Shown here: in pieces, positions 22,600 to 30,760 of the stretch
How the letters are laid out: every line of letters begins with the position of its first letter
How positions within the stretch are numbered: the stretch's first letter is position 1
Source: Amblyornis subalaris
Lineage: Eukaryota > Chordata > Aves > Passeriformes > Ptilonorhynchidae
DNA length: 64,000 nucleotides
Assembly: GCA_018881555.1 (NCBI GenBank)
Contig: JACAXG010000002.1
Coordinates: forward strand, 17,912,077 to 17,976,076
Direction of reading: 5' to 3'
Made by a program: the position numbers and the translations under genes
The notes under the pieces: model-generated
What the model was told of the DNA's origin: nothing
The model's input: the letters and a program-made list of their open reading frames with translations, nothing else
Databases searched by the model: none

Positions 22600-22890
22600 T
22601 GCCCAAGGCTGGCACTCAGACGATCCAGTTCTATTTCTCAGTTCTGGCATGGGCTTCCTGTATGACCTCAGTACAGTCATGTAATTGTTCAGTGCCTCAG
22701 TCCATCATCTCTTTAATAGGGTTACTACTTACTTATTTCCTTTCTCCCGCCCTCTCCTGCCTTACTTAGACTGCAATTCTGCCAGGGAGTGGAGCATTTC
22801 TTACCATGTGCAGGGCCTTCACCCAGTACAATGAGACCTAATAACAATGCCTGTAGAGTAATGCAATGCCAATTGAATAAATAAATGAAG
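22600..22890 (+). mobile_element. Ancient MIR-like SINE with L2/L3-type tail
   Basis: The left half follows the MIR core in order: an ACTCAG.AGATCC..GTTCTAT start (22615-22635), a GGCATGGGCTTCCTGTATGACC segment (22646-22667) matching the core's CTGTGTGACCTTGG region, then GTGCCTCAGTCC-ATCTCT (22692-22712). The right half (about 22768-22885) resembles an L2/L3-derived tail of the form GACTGCAATTCTGCCAGGGAG...CCATGTGCAGGGCC...AATAAATAAATGAA. MIR-like SINEs predate the bird-mammal split and survive only as scattered relics in birds. It sits between the two FOXO3-side CpG islands. Confidence 0.65.
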
Positions 22891-24488
22891 ATGATAATAT
22901 CATTTAGGACTAGATTTGCAGCTTGTAATCCAGCCCAAGGTCAAAGTGCTATGCTTCCTTGGAACCTCAGGAGCTAAGGAAGTGCACCATGTGGAGGTTT
23001 CTGCACTGGTCAAAATCAGCCCCAAGCAGTGACTAGTTTTGCGAAAGGGCTGAGCATCAGTCACAGCTTCACAGCTGGCCTTCTCTGGCTAACTGCTGAA
23101 AGCCACAAGGAGAGGCTCCTCGGAGATGTGGTGTTGGACTAAATGTCTTCTCACTGTGCCTTTTTGCCTGATCTTGGTTCCTGGCTCTTCAATGCTACTG
23201 TGGTTTTCCTCCCTACCAACTGCTAAATCATACACACAAATGTCAGTGTCACAATTGCAGAGTGGCTGGTGTCTTTTGGAGCTGCCTTGCATTCCTGTAA
23301 GGGGCCATGTTACAACAAAAGCCACGGCAGGGCACACAACGTTGTGACCCAGAATGGAGTTGCAGAGAAAATTATTTTCATTACTCGAACCTGCATTCAT
23401 TCTGATTAATTCAGTGCCTCCTACTATATTTAGATAACCAGAGATTAATTGTATGCAGGCTGAAATGCTGTCCTTTGTAATAAAATCACGCTAAACTATT
23501 CCTAACTTCAGTTCCACTTAAATTCAAAACCTAACTAGACCTTTAGGGCCTTAGGCCTTACTTAGCAGGACATGTAATGCATGCAGGATGAGGGCCTTGC
23601 TGTTTTCTAACCAAACTGAATGGTTTTCAAATCTCTCTGCTTGCCTATAATGCTAAATACATCAGGAATAATGTAATTTGTCTGCTAATTCTATCCAGCA
23701 ATGCCTCTGAAGTGCACCTGCTTCTCAGCGCATGCACTCGTCCATACCTCGTATCAGAGGCAACGCTACTGTTAGACTAAATGTAGTCCACAGTCTAGGC
23801 TGATACCAAGCTGGGTGAGAACTGATAGATATACGTTGCTATGTGATGTATTTATAGCTACTTCCATATTAATAGCTTCTATGTTCCTTGGCTTTGTGGG
23901 TCACCCCTTTATTCAACCCATAATTAACTACCTTTTCAAATGAGCTACTTTGGAGGGCTTTCTGCTAGGGCATGGCCTCCAAGGAGGAAGTACAGCGGGA
24001 TTATATTCACGTGTGGACGCGACTGAACATGTTCCTGGCATCACCCACAGGCAGAGTGAAAGTTTTCAAAAAGTTACTAAATCAGACTCGGAATTTTAAA
24101 GTTTACCAGAATAACTTGTGCACCAATAACTTACGACCAGTGGAAACAAGTACAGAAAAGAAACAGGGCTAACGCAACCCTGAGAAAGATTTACCGGGTG
24201 CTTGGAGAGGCTTGAGCGCTTCCCACCGGGCCGGCAGGACATGACTCTGGAGGCGCACGGATGGCGAGCAGACAAGCGCTGCCCTCGCCAGCCTCTACAG
24301 CCCGCCCAGCTCCACCCATCCCGGCGTTCCCGCCCCGTCGGGGCGGCTCCTGCGCGGCACCGCCCGCCCTCCGCCCGCCCGTGGGCGGGCCGTGCCGAGC
24401 CGTGCCGTTTGGTTGAGGCTCCCTGCGTGTGTCTATAACTTTGTGTTGCTGCCCGTGGTTGTTAGGAGGAGGGATGTGGAAGTCGGCG

Positions 24489-24494
24489 GTGAGC
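24489..24494 (+). other. FOXO3: Candidate splice donor of a noncoding first exon
   Basis: GCG|GTGAGC is the best donor-like sequence seen in the upstream part of the island. Joined to the acceptor at 25598 it would give an intron of about 1.1 kb inside the 5' UTR. Known FOXO3 transcripts in mammals have a noncoding exon ahead of the first coding exon. The exact donor used here is inferred. Confidence 0.35.
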
Positions 24495-25542
24495 AGGGTG
24501 ACAGGCTGCTCGGGCGGGCTGCGGCGGCGGACGGGCTGGGCGCGGGCGGATCGCTTGCCTCTCGCCGGCTGCTCGCAGGGGGAGCGGGCGCTGTGCCGTT
24601 TTCCCCTCCTTCGCCTTTAAAGGGAAGGCTCTCCGGAGCTGAAGGCGCAGGAGCAGCAGGAACCATGCAGCAGCGCTGCTTCTTCCTCCCGTGAATTCGG
24701 ATCTCGATTGCTGCCGGCGTGGAGGTGGCTGTCGATCCAGCACCCCCCCGCCGCCTCCTGCCCCTCCCGATGTGGCTTTCCCTGCCTCGTCTGCCTGCGC
24801 TTTTTAAATGACTTAAGTGAAGGGGGGAAAAACTGTCAAGATGGCAGCAGCAGGAGCAAGGAGGTTATGAATGTGGTGTTGATGCTGGAACAAAACCTAT
24901 TCTCTTTGGCAGCCCTAGGGAGGGCTTAAAGCTTCTGGACCTGTTGGAAGACTGGCGATTTGATTTGTTCCCGTTGTGTTTGCTTTTTCCCTGCGAGAAG
25001 GAGGATTTGATTTTATTTTTTTTTTTAACCGACCAGCCCCTGGGGTGGCCTTCTCCTGCCCCCTGCTCCGTCTGTGAGATTTTGAGGGGGTTGCTTGCGT
25101 GTGGCTTGGGGGCACCGGGGGCACCGCAAAGTGACAGGTTTACGCTAGTGTGCAGTTGGATGTATGCTAAGACTTCGGCTCCCTTTAGGGCGTTTTGAAG
25201 AAGGAAAAAGTCTTCGGCGTAACCCAAAGGACCCCTCTCCCTGCCCTCCTGCCGAGGGAGGGCTCAAAGGACCATCCCCCCCCGCCCCCAAAAGGGAAGA
25301 TACCCGCGGAAGAAACGAGGAGCGAGCTCGGAGGCGCCGGGGGCGTGGGGGGGTCCTCTCTCGGCTGGATACAGCGCAGTTCCCGCTGGAGCTACTTCTG
25401 CATCCGCATGGAGTGAAACATAAACAAACGCACACACGCACCGCGGGAGCGGCCGCCGCTCCGCCGGCGCGGAGGGCAGTGCCGCGGGCACCTCCGGCAC
25501 CGCCCGGCCCGCGCTGCCCGCCCTGCGCGGCCGCTCCGGCTC

Positions 25543-25598
25543 CTAATCTGATTTTTTTTTCCCCTCCCTCCCCTTCTCTTCCCCCCCCCGCCTCCTAG
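25543..25598 (+). other. FOXO3: Probable splice acceptor of the first FOXO3 coding exon
   Basis: A branch-point-like CTAAT (25543-25547) is followed by a long uninterrupted pyrimidine tract (T run, then C/T-rich to 25590) and CCTCCTAG ending at 25598. Spacing from branch point to AG is about 50 bases, which is normal. The position, 209 bases before the start codon, fits a spliced 5' leader. Confidence 0.6.
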
Positions 25599-25807
25599 CT
25601 CCGGCGTGCGCATCGCCCGCGGGGAGCGGGGCTCGGGGCGCAGCGGAGAGCCGGCCAGCCCTTAGCGGAGCGCGGCATGCCCGCCCGGCGGCTGCCCGCC
25701 TGCTAGGCTCCCGTCGGCACCGAGAAGGCAGAGGAGGAGGAGCGGGGTCGGCGGCCGCCCGCCCGCCCCGTCGCAGCGCCCCGCAGCCGCCCGCGGGGGA
25801 GGCCAAG
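25599..25807 (+). other. FOXO3: FOXO3 5' untranslated region in the first coding exon
   Basis: This is the GC-rich leader between the predicted acceptor and the start codon. It contains one short upstream ORF (25677-25706). Purine-rich GAGGAGGAGGAGC lies at about 25732-25744. Confidence 0.6.
25677..25706 (+). CDS. Upstream ORF of 9 codons in the FOXO3 leader
   Basis: An ATG at 25677 opens a frame encoding MPARRLPAC and stops at TAG (25704-25706), 101 bases before the main start codon. Its context has G at -3 and C at +4, so it is moderate, weaker than the main start (A at -3, G at +4). Such short, non-overlapping uORFs usually allow re-initiation and can make translation of the main frame sensitive to eIF2 phosphorylation. 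Whether ribosomes use it is unknown, and it matters only if this leader is in the mature mRNA. Confidence 0.4.
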   Translation: MPARRLPAC

Positions 25808-26395
25808 ATGGCAGAGGCGTCGCCCCCCGCCCCGCTCTCGCCCCTGGACGTGGAGCTGGACCCCGAGTTCGAGCCGCAGAGCCGCCCCCGCTCCTGCACC
25901 TGGCCCCTGCAGAGGCCCGAGCTGCAGGCCAGCCCAGCCAAGCCCGCCGGCGAGCCGACCGCCGACGCCGCCTCCATGATCCCCGAGGAGGAGGACGACG
26001 AGGAGGAGGGGGGCGGCTCGGCCATGACCGTCGGCAGCGCGGCCCCCNCGGGCGGAGAAGCGGCCGCGGCGGCGACCACCGCCGTGCCGGAGGAGGCGGC
26101 GCGGCTGCTGGCCCCGCTGCCCGGAGGCGGCCCGGAGGGGCCGAGTCTCTCGCCGGGGGGAGCGGCGGCGGCGGCGGGCGGCGGGGGGCTGAGCGGGGGC
26201 CCGGCGGCGGCGCCGAGGAAGTGCTCGTCGCGGCGCAACGCGTGGGGCAACCTCTCCTACGCCGATCTCATCACCCGCGCTATCGAGAGCTCGCCGGAGA
26301 AGCGCCTCACTCTCTCCCAAATCTACGACTGGATGGTCCGCTGCGTGCCCTACTTCAAGGACAAGGGCGACAGCAACAGCTCGGCCGGGTGGAAG
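25808..26395 (+). CDS. FOXO3: FOXO3 first coding exon: forkhead box O3 transcription factor, N-terminal part (partial)
   Basis: FOXO3 is a forkhead transcription factor acting in the nucleus under insulin/AKT control. It activates stress-resistance, cell-cycle-arrest, apoptosis and autophagy genes through TTGTTTAC-type sites. This exon encodes residues 1-196. The N-terminus [20 protein letters not shown] and the next 30 residues follow mammalian FOXO3 closely. The AKT/14-3-3 site RPRSCT has Arg26, Arg28 and Thr31 (human Thr32). An acidic stretch lies at about 59-67, followed by a variable Gly/Ala/Pro-rich linker (70-136). The forkhead domain begins near [14 protein letters not shown] (142-155) and runs through the FOXO3-type [12 protein letters not shown] to Gly-Trp-Lys196. 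There GTGAGG (26396-26401) is the donor, so the exon ends inside the DNA-recognition helix region. The start has a strong Kozak context (GCCAAGATGG). Codon 81 contains an N. FOXO1, FOXO4 and FOXO6 differ in the N-terminus and at the RCVP motif. Confidence 0.97.
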
Positions 26396-26401
26396 GTGAG
26401 G
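26396..26401 (+). other. FOXO3: Splice donor after FOXO3 codon 196
   Basis: AAG|GTGAGG follows the Gly-Trp-Lys codons at the position where FOXO genes are interrupted within the forkhead domain. The open frame continues into the intron to 26638, but those residues do not resemble any FOXO protein. The expected continuation (the Asn-Ser-Ile-Arg-His helix) is absent. Confidence 0.93.
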
Positions 26402-26698
26402 CGGGATCCCGGGGCCACGGCGCACTCGCCGCACCGCCCCGACGGGCGGGCTGCCCGCCCGTGGAGGATGCGGCCGCGGAGCGGGGTGCCGGCGGCTGGC
26501 CCCGACAGCTGCCCGCCGGGCACTGGTGCTGGTCGTGCTGATGGTGGTNGCCCTGTCGCCTTTGATTTTTTTAAGGGAGGGATGAAGAAAAGTTTTGTCT
26601 CTTTCCTGTTGCTGTGTGCGAGCGGTGAGGGCTCCTGACTCTGGCGAGAGGGGAGACGCTGGAGCGGGGCTGGCTTCTTTGATGCACAAGCTCATAAG

Positions 26699-26740
26699 CG
26701 GGGAAAGAAAAAGAGAGAGAGAGAAAGAAAAAGGAAAAAA
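26699..26740. repeat. Purine-only tract near the start of the FOXO3 intron
   Basis: This is a run of A and G with a short (GA)n core, about 300 bases after the splice donor. Long polypurine tracts can adopt triplex structures and may mark open chromatin downstream of promoters. It is low-complexity sequence. Confidence 0.7.
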
Positions 26741-28111
26741 AATTATAAGGTGTGTGGGCTTTGTTTTGCCTCTTTTTTTTTTTAATTTATAGTAACACAG
26801 AGGTAACTCATGATGGAAATAAGCAGAGCTGCTTTTATGCATGGTCAATCTGAGTCTCAAAACTCAGATACAGGACTCTATTATTTTTGCCAAGAAAAAC
26901 CCCAGTTGTTTGCCCATGCGTTCCTCAAAGGCAGTAGAGGGAAATTCGGGTTTTGACATTTCTTCATAAAGTTAATCAAAGCATGGAGTTATTGGCTGTT
27001 CAGCCACGGGAATGCTTGGTTTGCGATTCCTGCGGTGCCAGTGTATGAGAGCACCGTCTACTGATAGCCCAGCATTTTCTGTCCAGCACTGCGACAGTGA
27101 GCAGCTAAGAGTACTACCGTTTTAATAAGTGAGGGGGAAAAAAATCTGGTTTTGTGGCTTGTTTACTCAGTGCGTGCAAAAGCACGTTGCAGGCAGGCAG
27201 GGTTTTACCCTCAAGACGGAGTCTAATAAGGCCTACCAGGAGCCGGAACTGCACGTAAAGCACATTTGAAGCGATTTCCAGAACTGCTTTTTTCCTCCTC
27301 GTTTTACATGTTCGTCTATTCGTGTCTGTTGGACGCTGAAATGTCACGTACTTGAATCTGTACAGAAATGTAGGTGCTGCCTGTTGTCGATACTGTTTGC
27401 AGAAGAAAATCCCAGCAAGGTTCAGTTGCTGCTGAGGGCCGATACTAGCAGCATCTGACACTGAGTTTTTGAATGGATGGCTGAAGGTGAATTTGCCAGG
27501 AAGTTCAATTNTTTTACAGAGAAATTAAATTTTCTGTTTGAATCACTCTGGCTTGGGATCAGGTGATAACTTCCAGTATACAAATTGGTTAGAAATCCAG
27601 TAGAGACAAAACATTTCTGGCAGTTTCTGTACTAGCAGCCCTGTCTCGTATGTTGGTGCCTGAGTAGGACTTGCTACTAGGAAGTGAAGTGCAGCTGCAT
27701 GATTTTTACCTTCCAAATGGAGCATGGTAGAGCAAGCATTCAATTGAGAGACTTGTCTCAGGCCGGGGAAAATATAAACACAAAGTTTATCAGTGGTGTA
27801 GTTGGTTCAAGACAAGGCTTTTAAAATCGCAGATCCTTTTTACAGCTTTTGCGTCTGTATTAGNTGTTGAATTTTGATCTGAATTTACAAGTGCAATGCG
27901 GAGTGTGATAAAGGGTTACATCTTCCGATGACAGCCCATGCCTTCATAAGTTGTTTGGCTTCATGCAGAAGCAGTGGCTTTAGATGTTAGCTGCTATGAC
28001 AGATCCAAGGGTTTTTATCTGNTACTTTGAATTTTCAGTAAATTGTCAATACATGATTCAAACGAAGACTTACTGAATAATGGGGCTGACACTGTTTCAG
28101 TTNGGTTTGGT

Positions 28112-28155
28112 GGCAAAACTCCCTTTCACTTCAGCAGAAGCAGGATCTGGGCCAT
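28112..28155 (+). repeat. Relic of an ancient amniote repeat
   Basis: The words GGCAAAACTCCCTTTCACTT (28113-28132) and GCAGGATCTGGGCC (28140-28153) follow the same remembered repeat pattern as part of 22130-22280 (AAAACTCCCATTGACTTC-type, followed by GCAGGAT..GGCCC). The match is short, so confidence is limited. Confidence 0.45.
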
Positions 28156-29355
28156 AACACGAAGTGCTTACTTTGATTAGTATCCTTAATACTGTCACAA
28201 TTTTTCTGACAATTTATACTGTTAATTTGATATTGATTCCTCTGCTGACCAGCATTAACTGGTACTTGGAGCTAATTAAAATGTTAAAAACTTGGATCCC
28301 ATGAGATTCTTCTGTTATAATTTAGTTCAGAAGTTTCTCACAAGCCTTTAGGATGACCTTTCTCAGGAGATGCAGGCACACTGGTAGCAGAAAATTCTGC
28401 CTCTAATGACCGTGAACTGTCTCTGGAAGTTGGGTAGGGCATTCGATCGCATTAATGGNGGGTGCAGTTGTGCGTAGGTGGTAGGGGCATACTGGAAGGG
28501 GCAAAAGGGAGGTCAGGAGCTAATAATTTGCTGGGCATCTAAAACNACAAAATGTAATTCCTTAGCAAAGTTAGGGGTTTTTTTTCAGGTGCATATACAT
28601 TCAGAAGAGGACTAATTCAGTTTCTTGGCTGGAACATAGATTAGTTTGTGCAGAGGCAACATGCTTTTACAGAGACTCCATCTTAGTCTCCTGATGCTAA
28701 AAGACATTATATGTTATTACTATCTTTGTTGCCCTCACAGGTAATGAATACAACTCTTCAGGAACTAATATCAACTTTTCACATTAGACTTTTTCAGATT
28801 GCTAGTTACACCAAGANTTTAAATGAACAGAAGATAGTTCTGTGTTAGAGGGCTTTTATCTTAATTTACAATATTTTTACACAGCTAAGTTCATTGTTGA
28901 AGGCAGCAANCCCGTTTAGCAATATTCTGCTCTGCCACTGAGTGGGAAAATTGTTATTTTAAACAAAAGGAAGAAGAGAACTTGGTCTTATTATCTTATG
29001 TATTATTATATATAAAATATTAATACCATTTCCAGTGAGATGTGCTGAATACCATAATCCGGAAACATAGCNAGGATTATACTCCTCCAAACAATTATTT
29101 TAAGAGCTATAAATTAAAGTTACAACTATCACTTTTTTTTTTCCCCTGCCGAGGGCATTAAAGCAGAAGTGAATATTTCAGATGTGGTTAGGAAGGCATA
29201 TATTACGTTTCCGCTAACGTAAGGTTAAGGTTAAACCTTCAGATAAGGTTTGCCCAATACACCCCCCAACAATCTCCTTTGCTTCCCCCTGCCCCTGGCC
29301 CCAGTGGGACGTTGGTTAACCTAACACTGCNTGAAGCTAACTAGGGCAGTAGTGT

Positions 29356-29370
29356 ACGGTGCAGCACCGT
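29356..29370. repeat. 15-bp near-perfect palindrome ACGGTGC-A-GCACCGT
   Basis: Two 7-bp arms are exact reverse complements around a single base. The sequence lies in a locally CpG-containing patch of the intron. No known factor site was recognised. Confidence 0.6.
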
Positions 29371-30664
29371 CAAAGGGCCACGCTCCGGACACTCTTTTGN
29401 GCCTCGGGCAGCCTGGCTTGGTACAATCCCGTACACTTCCAAGCCACTGGAGAGGGTTTCCATGCATGTGCCGATATCTGCGTCTGTCTGGAATACTTAG
29501 GGAAGGTCGGTATTTATGTTTGTCATCACTGGAGGGGGGAAGAGAACAGAGGGTGAACTGGTTTCACCTTTGTGAAATGCACTGCGTCAGGCAACTGTTC
29601 CAGGTACCTCTACAGAGCTTGTCGGTGACCAGATCTTTCCAAATTCAGGTATCTGTTACCCTATCAAAGTCTTGCAGTCACAAAACTAGTGTGCTGACTT
29701 AAAACACAAGTTTTACCTCCCAAATATTTATGGTGCAACACAACTTCCCTCAATAATCTTGAAATAGGAAACTGAAACACCTTTTTGTCTGTGTATGTAG
29801 TAGAGGTGCCCGGTTTCACTATAGCTTAAGTAATTCCATACGTCTTCCCATAATGTTATTTTGTAATTTCTTGCAGCACTATCTTGTGAAACAGTCTTAT
29901 CTACATGAAGGGTACACTAGGGGGACTATTTTCCTCTTAGTTAAGCAGTATGGCAAGACTATGAATCTCGTCCTTTCTACATAGATACCAGCAATTCCTA
30001 AATTTAAATGCAGCTGATTTGCTTTGATTTGTTTTTCATATCAGAAGCATATTTTGTTTTACACCTGTTGTATTCATCTTCCCTGTGCAAGATAAACACT
30101 AGCTGCTGGAGTATTTACTTGGAAGGGGAGATTTTTGTAAACTTTGTACATGGACATTCCAGNATTCCTTACCATGTTTTATTGGCCAGTAAATACTGAA
30201 GGGCTGCAGTCCCTTCAGTGTAGCAAATGCAGGAGTCTCTTCTCTAATTATTGAGGCTTGAAAAGGCTTGAGAAATTTGCCAGCGATGTAGACAGATGTC
30301 TAAATCTGTTGGCCAGATGCTGATATGCAAGATGTGTCAGACTCTTTTTATTGTCTTCTTGCAAAGGATGTGAGAAGGAAGCAACACCACTCTCTGTTTT
30401 TATTTCTCCTTTCTTGGACTGGCACACAATGTCTTTATCAGGAGTGGCAATGTAAAACTGGAGCCTGCATCAATTTCTTTTGTTACTTTGCTGACTTTTT
30501 TCTCTTTAAAGATTCTGTTTTCCAATTAACTGCTAGCAAGAATAGTTTTTTCCAGACTTCTATTATTTTTTTTNAAATATATTTTTGAGTTGCCTTGTTT
30601 GTACAGAAGAGTTTGAGTTACAAGCTGTAGCCTGATTATTTTAAGTTTTGATCTACCAAAGAGC

Positions 30665-30760
30665 ACGGGTTTAAGCACGTGAATGGATCCTTGGGACTTC
30701 ACGGGGATTACTTGTGTGCTTAAACTTGCTGCTTAAGCATCTTACCTGATCAAAGCCTTA
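30665..30760 (+). repeat. Relic of an ancient amniote repeat
   Basis: The segment follows a remembered reptile/bird repeat of the form GGTTTAAGCACGTGAATGG...GGGACTTCACGGGGATTACT...GTGTGCTTAAACTTGCTGCTTAAGCA...ACCTGATCAAAGCCTTA. Internal repeated TTAAGCA words and the terminal GATCAAAGCCTTA are diagnostic for me, but I cannot name the family. Confidence 0.6.

Larger units (their letters stand above)
20831..24199. other. Spacer between the two CpG islands, no gene recognised
   Basis: This region holds a long C homopolymer and ancient repeat relics (listed separately) but no recognised coding exon. The 66-codon open frame at 23972-24172 just before the main island resembles no protein I know. 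Confidence 0.45.
24200..26560. promoter_or_regulatory. Main FOXO3 CpG island and promoter region
   Basis: From about 24.2 kb the sequence becomes very GC- and CpG-rich and stays so through the FOXO3 coding exon into the start of the intron. The 24.3-25.5 kb part holds GC boxes (for example near 24375-24390) and a weak TATA-like CTATAACT (24433-24440). It has no strong TATA box, as expected of a broad housekeeping-type promoter. The transcription start cannot be placed from sequence. No N bases occur between 19811 and 26048. Confidence 0.85.

Noticed and set aside
23972..24172. 66-codon open frame just upstream of the main CpG island
   Set aside because: It is short, resembles no known protein, and has no supporting splice or promoter context.
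26396..26638. Continuation of the FOXO3 reading frame beyond codon 196
   Set aside because: A good splice donor follows Gly-Trp-Lys, and the downstream residues do not match the conserved forkhead continuation, so this is intron.
25543..26860. Long minus-strand open frames opposite the FOXO3 exon
   Set aside because: They are low-complexity shadows (Ala/Arg/Pro/Ser-rich) of the GC-rich FOXO3 exon and contain no recognisable domain.
27114..27461. 115-codon minus-strand open frame just inside the intron
   Set aside because: It has no recognisable domain and no promoter-like sequence of its own. A chance open frame is more likely.
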